Shown here one piece after another: positions 28,985-37,981 of a stretch of DNA of 64,000 nt. The notes beneath the pieces were generated by a model, which was given only the letters and a program-made list of their open reading frames with translations, was not told where the DNA came from and did not search any database. Made by a program: the position numbers and the translations under genes. Every line of letters starts with the position of its first letter. Position 1 is the stretch's first letter. Source of the DNA: JAXMBX01 sp046349635 (lineage in GTDB: Bacteria > Planctomycetota > Planctomycetia > Planctomycetales > Planctomycetaceae); assembly GCA_046349635.1 (NCBI GenBank), contig JAXMBX010000016.1:29710-93709 (forward strand), in the 5' to 3' direction.

Positions 28985-30742
28985 CTACGTCTTGGATGTG
29001 TGAGGAGTGAATCGGATTTCGACGGAGAAGGGCTGCTGATATGTGGTCTGCCAGACGAGGCGTTGCGCGGCGACTTCCTTGCCGTATTCCGGATGCCAGA
29101 CCGCCGGTTCGACGTGGAAGTCGAGCGCCTGTTCCGAGCGGAGATGGACCCGCAACATCCGCGAGCTATTTCGCAGTTCCCAGCCGCAGGGTGTCTGTGT
29201 CACGCTCCATTCCGGAGCGAGCAGAAATCCCCCCTGGGCATGATGCTCTCCCGTTCCGGTCAGATGATCGGTAATGCACAGGCCGGAAGCCGAGCATTGA
29301 ATACGGCGGAAATGGGACGCGTGGCCGGGGAGATGGTCGTAGCCATTGTGACTCCCTTGGGCGATGAATTGATTCACGCCAAAGTCCGCCCGCACGTCGC
29401 GGGGCAGGGCTCGCCGCCCCACTCGGAAAATATCCCACGTCTCGCTTGAGTCCTGATGATCGATACAAACTGTATTGTGCGCGGCCGTGGAGCGATCCGA
29501 TTTTCGAATGCCGCTCCGGTCGTAGTGATAGGTTCCCGGATCGACGATCAGCCGCATTCCCCGGTAACTGGCTTCAATCGTCAGCGTGTCGGCGTGGGCA
29601 TGTCCCGGTTGATAGTCCGGGCCAACCGCCCCGACGTCGAAAAACAGGCTCCAGTTCGCATCGTGCCAGGCGATCAGGCCCGTGTCGGAGAAAGACCGGC
29701 CACCCTGATGGGGAGAGTCCTCCGCGGAAGTCCAACCTTGCTCCCGGCAGATTTCAAGCATCTGTTCCGGTGCGGCGACGGCATGCAGAGCCGCATCGTT
29801 AAACAGCGGAATCTCTCCATCCGGATGACGCATCCAGCCGACGAATTCGCACATCCGCGCGATCGTCGACCGAAGTTCTTCGCGGGCGGTTTTGCTTTTT
29901 AACAGCAACGCCAGCGTGCAGAAATCCTCCAGCGCGTGAATGTGATACATCGGGCTTCGCTCGAAGTGCCCGCCGTCGGAGAGGACTTGTTCGTGAGCCT
30001 GGCTGATGGCGATGTCCGTCGCCGTCTGCAGCCAGTTCTCCGCTTTGGCACCGGAGAAACAGCGTCCTCCCCAGGCGAGTCCGACCGCATCCCGCAAGAC
30101 GTGGTTCCCACGCAGATCCCATTCCAGGTGATCGTGCAGGAAATCCGCCTGCTGAACCGCACTCTGAACCAGCCGTTCCTGAAGTGCCGACGAGAAATTT
30201 GTATTCGCCAGTAATGGAAACGACCGCATCCACCAGCCCAGACGGGTCGCAATCGCGAACGAATTCCAGACCAGTCCCCGTGCCCCAGGCCGCTCCAGCG
30301 AGCAATTCTCCAGCCAGTCGCTGAGGAGCCGTTCCAGCAGTGAAACCGCTTGAGCATTCCCGCAGGCCGCCTCTTCTGCCAGGCCGTAAACCCACGCGTG
30401 GTAATGCAAAGTCACCACCCACAACCGCTCGTGAGTCGCTTCCTGCACCAGCCAGTTGGTCGGGTGAATCTCCAGCGCACGGCTCAGATTCAGATGCTCA
30501 AACACACCCGCACTCAACTGCTCGACGAGTTGCGTTCCCGTCTTGCCCGGCCGATGAAAGACCGGCACCGCCGGAAAATCGGCGAACGGTCGCAGCGAGG
30601 GAGCGGTGGCGAGTTGAATTCGCGCCGGGAAAGAACCGATCCGCCGTTCCAGCATATACCGCGTCCGCCACAACATCTGCGAATAGCGCAGATGTCGCAC
30701 GGTACGCAACAGCCGGGCGGCGTGATTCCATTCGGCAATCAT
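28985..30742 (-). CDS. Heparinase II/III family protein
   Basis: A 585-residue protein. An N-terminal alpha-toroid domain (about 60-330) includes RLGWWMRSFPLL and DLRGNHVLRDAVGLAWGG. The C-terminal beta-sandwich of the family includes GHAHADTLTIEASYRG, IVDPGTYHYDRSG and AAHNTVCIDHQDSSETWD. No clear signal peptide is seen, which is common for cluster-encoded members. Family members cleave or remodel uronic-acid polysaccharides, and in O-antigen/EPS loci they usually sit between glycosyltransferases. The role here is probably trimming or modification of the polymer. A second, frameshifted homologue is encoded at 41-43 kb in the same cluster. Confidence 0.88.
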   Translation of the reverse strand: MIAEWNHAARLLRTVRHLRYSQMLWRTRYMLERRIGSFPARIQLATAPSLRPFADFPAVPVFHRPGKTGTQLVEQLSAGVFEHLNLSRALEIHPTNWLVQEATHERLWVVTLHYHAWVYGLAEEAACGNAQAVSLLERLLSDWLENCSLERPGARGLVWNSFAIATRLGWWMRSFPLLANTNFSSALQERLVQSAVQQADFLHDHLEWDLRGNHVLRDAVGLAWGGRCFSGAKAENWLQTATDIAISQAHEQVLSDGGHFERSPMYHIHALEDFCTLALLLKSKTAREELRSTIARMCEFVGWMRHPDGEIPLFNDAALHAVAAPEQMLEICREQGWTSAEDSPHQGGRSFSDTGLIAWHDANWSLFFDVGAVGPDYQPGHAHADTLTIEASYRGMRLIVDPGTYHYDRSGIRKSDRSTAAHNTVCIDHQDSSETWDIFRVGRRALPRDVRADFGVNQFIAQGSHNGYDHLPGHASHFRRIQCSASGLCITDHLTGTGEHHAQGGFLLAPEWSVTQTPCGWELRNSSRMLRVHLRSEQALDFHVEPAVWHPEYGKEVAAQRLVWQTTYQQPFSVEIRFTPHTSKT

Positions 30743-30846
30743 GGCTCAGACCGTAAGTACGGACGGGAACTGTTCGGCCCGCACCGTTGCGGACCGGCCT
30801 CTTGGTCGTGCTACTCGAGGTGCCCATGCACCCCCTTCGTATGAGC

Positions 30847-32160
30847 TTAGGCGGCTTTTCGGACCGGAGCGTTGCTCTGCAGGGGACCGCGCCAGAAACC
30901 GCGCGTGTCCACCAGGACTTTCTCCTGCAGGACCCGGACCGGAATATCCTTGAACGGCTTGTGATCGGTCAACAGCACCAGGATCTGGCAGCGTTGCAGG
31001 ACTTCCGCGATCGTGTGCAGCGGAAACTCCTTGAAGTTTTCCGAGGAGACGCACGGGTCGCACGCCATGATCTCGCCGATATTCGAGCGATACAGCTCCT
31101 GCACGATCTCCAGCGAGGGAGACTCACGCAGGTCGTCCACGTCCGCCTTGTACGTCAGTCCCAGGCAGCCAATGACCGGTCGCGTAAATTGCGCCGCCAG
31201 TTCCTTGATCTTGTGCGTGACGTGGTGCGGCTTGGCATTGTTCACTTCCCGGGCCGTGCGGATCAACGGCGTCAGCGCGGGGGCCGCTTCGACCAGGAAC
31301 CACGGATCGACGCTGATGCAGTGTCCCCCCACACCCGGGCCGGGGTTCAGGATGTTCACGCGCGGATGGCGATTCGCCAGCGAAATCACTTCCCACGGAT
31401 CGACGCCGAAGCTCTCCGACAGAATCGAAAGTTCGTTCGCGAACGCGATGTTCACGTCGCGATAGGAGTTTTCCACCAGCTTGGAGAGTTCCGCCGCGAC
31501 CGCATTCGTACGGCAGATTTCTCCCTTCACGAACGACTGGTAGAAGCGATAGGTTTTTTCAGTGCAGGTCGGCGTCACCCCGCCGACGATCCGGTCATTT
31601 TCGACCGCTTCGATCAAGATGCGTCCCGGCAGAACCCGCTCCGGGCAGTGAGCGACGAACACGTCGCGCCCCACCACGAAACCCTCCGGAATCGCGTTCG
31701 GAATCACCACCTTCTCCGTCGTGCCGGGAGGACTGGTCGATTCCAGAATGATCAGGTTCCCTTCGCGAACGTAGGGACGAATCGCTTCGGAAGCCTTCTG
31801 GACGTAGGTCAGGTCCGCCTTGTGGTCGGGAGTGATCGGCGTCGGAACGCAGATCATAAAGATATCCGCCGGCTGAGGAGTAATGCTCGCCTTGAGGCGG
31901 CCGCTGTTCACCGCCGTCCGGACATGTTCTTCCAGGTCGGTTTCGATGATGTGGATTTCACCGCGGTTGATCGTGTTCACGACTTCGGGGCGGACGTCCA
32001 CGCCGATGACCCGGTGGCCGGCGTGCGCCAGGATGCTCGAGGTCGGCAGGCCGATGTATCCCAGCCCCATCACGCACACGGTTTTCCCTTCACCGTGGAG
32101 AGAAACAGAGGTGGCAGATTGAATCGGGTGAGATGCGGGAGAACTGGCATCGTGTTTCAT
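30847..32160 (-). CDS. wecC: UDP-N-acetyl-D-mannosamine dehydrogenase
   Basis: A 437-residue nucleotide-sugar dehydrogenase that oxidises UDP-ManNAc to UDP-ManNAcA with NAD+. The Rossmann motif is VMGLGYIGLPTSSILA. The catalytic Cys lies in GPGVGGHCISVDP. LESTSPPGTTEKVV and CLGLTYKADVDDLRESPSLE are other family signatures. ATG 32160 has AGGA upstream, and the open frame extending to 32223 lacks support. It follows the epimerase gene wecB by 80 bp, and together they supply an N-acetylated uronic acid. Related UDP-GlcNAc and UDP-GalNAc dehydrogenases are close relatives, so the exact sugar is less sure than the class. Confidence 0.9.
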   Translation of the reverse strand: MKHDASSPASHPIQSATSVSLHGEGKTVCVMGLGYIGLPTSSILAHAGHRVIGVDVRPEVVNTINRGEIHIIETDLEEHVRTAVNSGRLKASITPQPADIFMICVPTPITPDHKADLTYVQKASEAIRPYVREGNLIILESTSPPGTTEKVVIPNAIPEGFVVGRDVFVAHCPERVLPGRILIEAVENDRIVGGVTPTCTEKTYRFYQSFVKGEICRTNAVAAELSKLVENSYRDVNIAFANELSILSESFGVDPWEVISLANRHPRVNILNPGPGVGGHCISVDPWFLVEAAPALTPLIRTAREVNNAKPHHVTHKIKELAAQFTRPVIGCLGLTYKADVDDLRESPSLEIVQELYRSNIGEIMACDPCVSSENFKEFPLHTIAEVLQRCQILVLLTDHKPFKDIPVRVLQEKVLVDTRGFWRGPLQSNAPVRKAA

Positions 32161-32240
32161 GACTGAGGATCCTGCGGGTGGGGTGACTGACTGTGAGGGG
32201 AATACAGGCCCGGGCCTGTCCATGATTCAAGTGAACGAAA

Positions 32241-33395
32241 TTAAGCCGCACGCCGTTGCGGAACGGCCTGTTGACCGAACGCGGCCAGCATCAGGTCCAG
32301 AATGCGCGTGGAGGCGTGACCGTCTCCGTACGGGTTATGGTCGATCTGTCGCGCGGCGTATTCGCTGGCATCGGACAGCAGCAGCGTCACGCCGTTCAAA
32401 ATGGCTTCGTAAGAAGTGCCGACGAGTTCCACCGCACCGGCGTCTACCGCCTCGGGGCGTTCCGTCGTGTCCCGCATCACCAGGACCGGCTTGCGCAGCG
32501 AGGGAGCCTCTTCCTGCACTCCCCCCGAATCGGTCAGGATCAGCGTTGCCCGATCCATCAGGTACACGAATTCGGGATACGCCGCCGGAGCGACCAGATG
32601 CACGTTCGTGCAATTCCCCAGGATGCGATGCACCGGGGCCTGCACGTTCGGATTCAGGTGGACCGGGTAGACGAATTCCACATCCGGAAAACGCCGGGCC
32701 AGTTCCGCAATCGCGCGGCAGATGTTTTCAAATCCTTCGCCGAAGTTTTCGCGGCGATGTCCCGTGATCAAGGTCATCCGGCGATCGCCCAGCATCGCGT
32801 ACTTGGCATTCCATTGATCGGAATTCGCCCGTTCGCGCTTCACGGTCCACATCAATGCGTCGATGACCGTGTTCCCGGTCACATGAATCGACTTCGGATC
32901 GAACCCTTCCTTCAGAAGGTTCTCGGCCGAGCGCTCCGTCGGGGCACAATGCAGCGCGGTCGTCAGTCCAGCGACGCGGCGGTTGTATTCTTCCGGCCAC
33001 GGAGAGTACATGTTCCCCGTCCGCAGACCCGCTTCCACATGAATGAACGGTAAGCGGCGGTAAAAGGCCACCATCGAAGCGGCCATCACCGTCGTTGTGT
33101 CACCCTGCGCCACCACGCAATCCGGCTTGCACCGCTGGATGATTCCATCCAGCCCTTCCAGGCATCGCGAGGTCAGCCCCGTGAGCGTCTGGTTCGGCTG
33201 CATCAACTCGAGATCGTAGTCCGCGGTGATCCCGAAATAATTCGTCACCTGCGCGAGCATTTCCTTGTGCTGACCCGTCGAGCAGACAATCGGCTCGATC
33301 GCTGACACGTAACGGCGTGCCGCGTGCAACAGCGGAGCGATCTTGATCGCTTCAGGACGGGTGCCGAACGTAAATAAGGCTCGCAACTGACTCAT
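32241..33395 (-). CDS. wecB: UDP-N-acetylglucosamine 2-epimerase, non-hydrolysing
   Basis: A 384-residue cytoplasmic enzyme interconverting UDP-GlcNAc and UDP-ManNAc. Signatures are FGTRPEAIKIAPL at the N-terminus, AQGDTTTVMAASMVAFY, FIHVEAGLRTGNMYSPWPEE, TGHRRENFGEGFENICRAIA and LTDSGGVQEEAPSLRKPVLV with MRDTTERPEAVDAG. ATG 33395 has AAGGA eight bases upstream. It feeds WecC, encoded immediately downstream. Length and motifs are normal. Confidence 0.95.
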   Translation of the reverse strand: MSQLRALFTFGTRPEAIKIAPLLHAARRYVSAIEPIVCSTGQHKEMLAQVTNYFGITADYDLELMQPNQTLTGLTSRCLEGLDGIIQRCKPDCVVAQGDTTTVMAASMVAFYRRLPFIHVEAGLRTGNMYSPWPEEYNRRVAGLTTALHCAPTERSAENLLKEGFDPKSIHVTGNTVIDALMWTVKRERANSDQWNAKYAMLGDRRMTLITGHRRENFGEGFENICRAIAELARRFPDVEFVYPVHLNPNVQAPVHRILGNCTNVHLVAPAAYPEFVYLMDRATLILTDSGGVQEEAPSLRKPVLVMRDTTERPEAVDAGAVELVGTSYEAILNGVTLLLSDASEYAARQIDHNPYGDGHASTRILDLMLAAFGQQAVPQRRAA

Positions 33396-33575
33396 ACAGA
33401 AATCCTTTTCTGTCGAGAACGGGGTCAGGAAAGAGTGCGAAAGATGCGAATTTCGAAGGAGTTGCAGACGATGACACGTCGCGATAGGACGTCGCAGGGG
33501 AGCGGGAATTTAGGGCAAATCACTCAGGGAGACAAGATGAACTTAATAGAACTTTAGAGTCACTCACAATTCTTC

Positions 33576-34346
33576 TCAGGCCGCCCGGGCTTTCACTCGG
33601 GTGTCTGGAATCAGAACGTCGATTTCGGCGGCCTTCGGCTTCTGCAAAACGGAAATCACGATCACCCGGAACCCCGACAACCCCGGAACACAATTCACCG
33701 CCCGTTCATACAGCCAGCCGCAGAAATAAAACGGGGCCATCGACCGCAGATACTCCGGCCGACCTTCCCGCATGCAGATCTCCTTTGTTTCCAGCCCCGC
33801 ACCATTCGCCAGCTTGCGCGTTTGCCCGGCGGAGTTCGCCCGGTAAAACGTCGGAAACGTGTCCTCAGAGTCCCGGCCCCGTAGCTTGTTCACATATTGA
33901 TGGAACCAGTGCGGCGTGCAGCGGGAAATCGTCGGGACATAGTGATACCGGTTCGGTGTCTTCGTCAGACAGACTCCTCCCGGCTTGAGCACACGGCAGA
34001 ATTCCCGGAACACCTGCTCCGGAAACTCCAGATGTTCCAGCACATTGTCCGCGAAGATCACGTCGAAGTGATTGTCGGGGTAGGGGATCGCATCCCCCAG
34101 TCCCTGCTGGGCTTCGTCCAGATACGGATTCGTCATCACCCGGGGATCGGGATCGACACCGCAGATTTCTTTCGCCAGGCCGCGGAAGTTCATCTGCGGA
34201 ACAATCCCCGCTCCCGCTCCCAGATCGAGAACTCGCGCTTCAGGCGTCAGATACTCCAGGATTTTCTCCCGGAACATCTGGTCATCCCAGTTCCCCTGCA
34301 GGTGCGGATACAGGTTCCGATCCATCCATTTTGTCAGTTGGGACAT
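33576..34346 (-). CDS. Class I SAM-dependent methyltransferase
   Basis: A 256-residue protein with a Methyltransf_11-type fold. Motif I is VLDLGAGAGIVP, an acidic residue follows in CGVDPDPRVM, and the post-motifs are FDVIFADNVLEHLEFPEQVF and EFCRVLKPGGVCLTKTPN. Within a polysaccharide cluster it probably methylates a sugar residue or a biosynthetic intermediate. The acceptor cannot be deduced. A 180-bp gap separates it from wecB downstream, and 52 bp separate it from the oxidoreductase upstream. Confidence 0.87.
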   Translation of the reverse strand: MSQLTKWMDRNLYPHLQGNWDDQMFREKILEYLTPEARVLDLGAGAGIVPQMNFRGLAKEICGVDPDPRVMTNPYLDEAQQGLGDAIPYPDNHFDVIFADNVLEHLEFPEQVFREFCRVLKPGGVCLTKTPNRYHYVPTISRCTPHWFHQYVNKLRGRDSEDTFPTFYRANSAGQTRKLANGAGLETKEICMREGRPEYLRSMAPFYFCGWLYERAVNCVPGLSGFRVIVISVLQKPKAAEIDVLIPDTRVKARAA

Positions 34347-34398
34347 CTCACTACTCTTTCCGTGAAAAGTTCACTGGAAACAAGGTTGAATCAATTTC

Positions 34399-36585
34399 TT
34401 AGGCGGCCAGTCGGTCTGAAGTTTGTTCCATGCAGGCGATACAAGAGGAGGGAACGTCCAGCGGCACCCCTTCCCGCAGGCTTTGCACCGCCAGCAGGGA
34501 CGCGAGCGTCACGCTGTGCAGATCCTGCCAGGAAATCGGCGACGCACCACCCTTGGACAGCACTTCCGCAAACGCGGCCACTTCCGCCTTGTGTCCCTTG
34601 TCCTGCGTCCCGGACACCTTCTTCACCTTCCCTCGATAGCTCAGCACCGCTTCGCGGAAGTCATCAATAACCGCCACTCGTTCTCCGCCGATCACTTCCA
34701 CCCGTTCCTTGGGGAACATCTTGTCCCCGCCGGAGAGGTAGGCGATGTTGGAAATCGAGCCGTTGGCGTGCCGCAGCGTGATGAAGCACTGATCGTCGGT
34801 GATCTTCGGAGCGGCAGGTCCGCCGATCGACTCCGCGAACACCCGCACCGGCGGCGAACCGACGAGGTACGTCGCCAGGTCGATCGCATGGCATGCTTCC
34901 CCGATAATCCGTCCCCCGCCCACCGTCTCGTTTTGCGTCCAGTGCTCGGGACCGATCATTCCCGCGTTGAACCGCACCGTCACACACAACGGCGTCTTCA
35001 CCGGGGCGAGGAATTGTTTCACCGCCTGCGTGAACGGAGAAAATCGCCGATTGAAACCGACCATCACCAACGGCTTCGGATCGGCCAGGTTACGGACCGT
35101 TTCTTCAATCTGCGTCAATTCCTCGACCGAGATCGCCAACGGCTTCTCGACGAAAATATGTTTGCCCGCCTTCAGGGCCGAGATTACCTGTCGGGCATGT
35201 TGATTGTGTCGCGTGATGCTGAACACCACGTCCACCTGCGGATCGTTGAACACCTGCTCTTCGTCAGCGGTCGCGACATCGAAGCCCATGATCTTCCCGC
35301 TGGTGGAAGCGGACAAACCCCCCGCCGAACACAGTACGCGCGGATGGAATCCTCCTGCCTTCTTCAACGCCGGCAGCAGCACCATCCGGGCGAAACCTCC
35401 CGCTCCCAGGCAGCCGACCCCCAGCTTCCCCGTCGGCTTGGAGGATTGCAGCTCGATCCGCGAGGGAATGCTCGCTTTCTCGTCTTCACCAAAATTCAGG
35501 ATGATCCCCAGGTAGGGAACCTTCGCTTCACGGATCAGGTCATACGCCGTCTCCGCCTGTTCGATGTCGTAGCGATGCGAAATTAGCCGCGAAATATCCA
35601 ACTGGCCCGATTCCATCAGATCCAGAATCGCCTGCATGTTCCGCTGTTCGGTCCAGCGCACGTGTCCCACCGGATAGTCACGCCCCTGTTCTTCATAGTC
35701 CGGGTCGTACCGCCCCGGTCCATACGAGCAGGAGATCACCAGTTCCGCTTCCTTGAGATACATCGGCTGGCGTTCCACGTTCATCCCCACCACGCCAGTG
35801 ACGACGACCCGCCCCTTCGGACGGACGCAGCTTCCCGCCAGCTGAATCGGCACATCAGATTTCGTCGCCGCGGTCAACAGCACCGCGTCCGCGCCGATAT
35901 TGCGGGTCATTTCCTGGACCTGCGATTCACCGATCCCCGGGGCCGCGTAATCCGCTCCCAGTTCCATCGCCAGTTTGCACTTGGCCGGATCGAGATCGGT
36001 CCCGATCACGCGACAACCCTGCGCCTTGAGCAGTTTGACGGCGATCTGGCCCACCAGTCCCAGCCCCACCACCATCGCGGTTTCGCCGAGGGCCAGCTTC
36101 GACAGCCGCACACCCTGCAGCGCGATCGACCCCATGATCGTAAACGCCGCCTGTTCCAGCGGAACGTTATCCGCCACTTTCGCACACAGATGCTTGGGGA
36201 CGCACACCACCCCGGCGTGCGGACCGTTGCTCGCGACCCGATCACCGGGCTTCAGGTGCTGCACCCCCGCACCGCAGGCGAGGACGTAACCGGCGGAGGA
36301 ATACCCCAGGCCGATCGGTTCGTTCAGTTTTTCAAACACCTGCTGGACCGTCGTCACGATCCCCTGTTTCATCATCTTGTCGATCACCTGCCGCACCCGA
36401 TCGGGACGGGCCCGCGCCTTCCCGATCAGCGATTTCGAGGCCAGGTCGATCACCATCTTTTCCGTCCCCGCGGAGATCACCGAGCAGACATTCTGAATCA
36501 GCACGTGACCGGGCCGAACCAGCGGTTCCGGAACCTGCGAGACACTCAGACGGCCATTGCGCACGTTTTGAACAACCTGATGCAC
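34399..36585 (-). CDS. Bi-domain oxidoreductase: MDR dehydrogenase fused to Gfo/Idh/MocA
   Basis: A 728-residue fusion. Residues 1-360 form a medium-chain alcohol-dehydrogenase-like unit (SVISAGTEKMVIDLASKSL, GYSSAGYVLACGAGV, nucleotide site VVGLGLVGQIAVKLLKAQG). Residues 380-700 form a Gfo/Idh/MocA unit (GVGCLGAGGFARMVLLPAL, FVEKPLAISVEELTQIE, GGRIIGEACHAIDL). Such bi-domain proteins recur in polysaccharide loci beside heparinase-family genes. They are presumed to carry out two linked redox steps on a nucleotide sugar or glycoside. GTG 36585 has AGGAG nine bases upstream. It begins 12 bp after the polymerase gene. Confidence 0.9.
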   Translation of the reverse strand: MHQVVQNVRNGRLSVSQVPEPLVRPGHVLIQNVCSVISAGTEKMVIDLASKSLIGKARARPDRVRQVIDKMMKQGIVTTVQQVFEKLNEPIGLGYSSAGYVLACGAGVQHLKPGDRVASNGPHAGVVCVPKHLCAKVADNVPLEQAAFTIMGSIALQGVRLSKLALGETAMVVGLGLVGQIAVKLLKAQGCRVIGTDLDPAKCKLAMELGADYAAPGIGESQVQEMTRNIGADAVLLTAATKSDVPIQLAGSCVRPKGRVVVTGVVGMNVERQPMYLKEAELVISCSYGPGRYDPDYEEQGRDYPVGHVRWTEQRNMQAILDLMESGQLDISRLISHRYDIEQAETAYDLIREAKVPYLGIILNFGEDEKASIPSRIELQSSKPTGKLGVGCLGAGGFARMVLLPALKKAGGFHPRVLCSAGGLSASTSGKIMGFDVATADEEQVFNDPQVDVVFSITRHNQHARQVISALKAGKHIFVEKPLAISVEELTQIEETVRNLADPKPLVMVGFNRRFSPFTQAVKQFLAPVKTPLCVTVRFNAGMIGPEHWTQNETVGGGRIIGEACHAIDLATYLVGSPPVRVFAESIGGPAAPKITDDQCFITLRHANGSISNIAYLSGGDKMFPKERVEVIGGERVAVIDDFREAVLSYRGKVKKVSGTQDKGHKAEVAAFAEVLSKGGASPISWQDLHSVTLASLLAVQSLREGVPLDVPSSCIACMEQTSDRLAA

Positions 36586-36596
36586 TGCTAATTCTC

Positions 36597-37976
36597 CTAT
36601 CTCAGGGCGTTCACCGGGCGACCTCGCCGCGGTGAGGAAAGTACGGGGGGTGTCAGATCACGATTGGTTCGGGCGGGGTTCGGCACCTCTCGGGGAGGTT
36701 GATTGAACAACACCAGCGGAATGATCCCGATAAACGCCCAGAACAGGCCGTAGCAGGAGAGAATCGCCTCTCGGAACGACGTCTGGGTCAGGTAATACAC
36801 GAACACCAGCGATTGAATGTAAAACGCGAAACTCACCGGCCCGTTGATCCGGCCGCGGAGTGAACCGACCGCTTTCAACGCGAAACCGATCAACGCCAGC
36901 GTAAACAACGCGAACCATTCTCCCCCCTGGGAGTAGGCCCGGACGTGGGCGGGACCAGGGGTAGCCCCTTCCACCCACGTAATCTGCGGATACATGTACT
37001 TGAAGACGTCGAAGTTATCGCGCGACGCCTCGCCGATGCCGATCAGGTGCAAACCCAGGTCGATCCCGCCGAAGGGCAGGACGTCCGGATACACCGCCAT
37101 GTAATACGGATAACAGTGCGCCATCCGGAAGATCATCAGGTTCAGGCTGCGGGCATAGTCCCAGTCCTGCAGGTAAAAGGACTGCATCAGATTCAGCATC
37201 CCGACGATGCCGCAGAACATCGCGATCATCCCCTGCCAGCGGATCAGCTTCATTTCCACGCAGGCGATCCCCTGGAACACCATGAAAATGATCACCGGGC
37301 TTTTCTGCACCAGCGTCATGCTCAGGAAGACGTTCCCGCCGAACATGAACAGGAACAACGCCGCCCACGCCATCTTCCGCGTCTTGCCGAACTGATACAG
37401 GGCACACAGCGACAGCATGGGGAGCGTAATGTACGTCAACCCGAAGAACAGCGTCCCGAGCGTGGTCACGAGCGTGTCCCGGAACACCATCATCGAGAGA
37501 AAATCACCCTGCAGAGTGAACCACATGGTGATCCCCAGCAGGTATCCGTGCATCGCCAGTTTGGCGATGCAGTACGCCATGAACGCCAGGTAAACCAGCA
37601 GCAACGTCGAGCAGTTCAACCCGTCCCGGTAACTGGCCAGCGTGGTTTCAATGCCGTATTCCACGACTCGGAAATCCTGAAACAGGACGATCACAATCCC
37701 GGGGATCAGCAGGGGCCCATACAGGAGTGCCCAGTAGCGGAGGTTGTTCAGATCCCCCAGGACGGAGACATCCAGCCCCCACTCGAACGTTTCGAGCAGG
37801 TCTCCATTCGTCAGGGCGAGCGCCACGCCGCCGATCCCTGTCGTCAGGACGTAAAAACCGAGGTAGATGAAGTACGGCATCCGGACCGCGGGCGCACCGT
37901 AACGCCAGACCAGCGCCGTGACGGCGATAGCCAGCGTCGTGAACACTCCGAAATATCCGAGTCCCTCGACAACCAT
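36597..37976 (-). CDS. Wzy-like polysaccharide polymerase (multispan membrane protein)
   Basis: A 459-residue protein with about eleven hydrophobic segments, for example FGVFTTLAIAVTALVWRYG and LLLVYLAFMAYCIAKLAM. A large loop before the last helices (roughly DVFKYMYPQITWVEGA and the following HVRAYSQGGEWFALF) fits the periplasmic loop of O-antigen polymerases. ATG 37976 matches the start of the first helix; the open frame upstream overlaps the glycosyltransferase gene in antisense-like composition and is rejected. Its position between a glycosyltransferase and the bi-domain oxidoreductase in a cluster with a flippase supports a Wzy role. Sequence identity to named Wzy proteins cannot be judged here. 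Confidence 0.72.
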   Translation of the reverse strand: MVVEGLGYFGVFTTLAIAVTALVWRYGAPAVRMPYFIYLGFYVLTTGIGGVALALTNGDLLETFEWGLDVSVLGDLNNLRYWALLYGPLLIPGIVIVLFQDFRVVEYGIETTLASYRDGLNCSTLLLVYLAFMAYCIAKLAMHGYLLGITMWFTLQGDFLSMMVFRDTLVTTLGTLFFGLTYITLPMLSLCALYQFGKTRKMAWAALFLFMFGGNVFLSMTLVQKSPVIIFMVFQGIACVEMKLIRWQGMIAMFCGIVGMLNLMQSFYLQDWDYARSLNLMIFRMAHCYPYYMAVYPDVLPFGGIDLGLHLIGIGEASRDNFDVFKYMYPQITWVEGATPGPAHVRAYSQGGEWFALFTLALIGFALKAVGSLRGRINGPVSFAFYIQSLVFVYYLTQTSFREAILSCYGLFWAFIGIIPLVLFNQPPREVPNPARTNRDLTPPVLSSPRRGRPVNALR

Positions 37977-37981
37977 TGCGT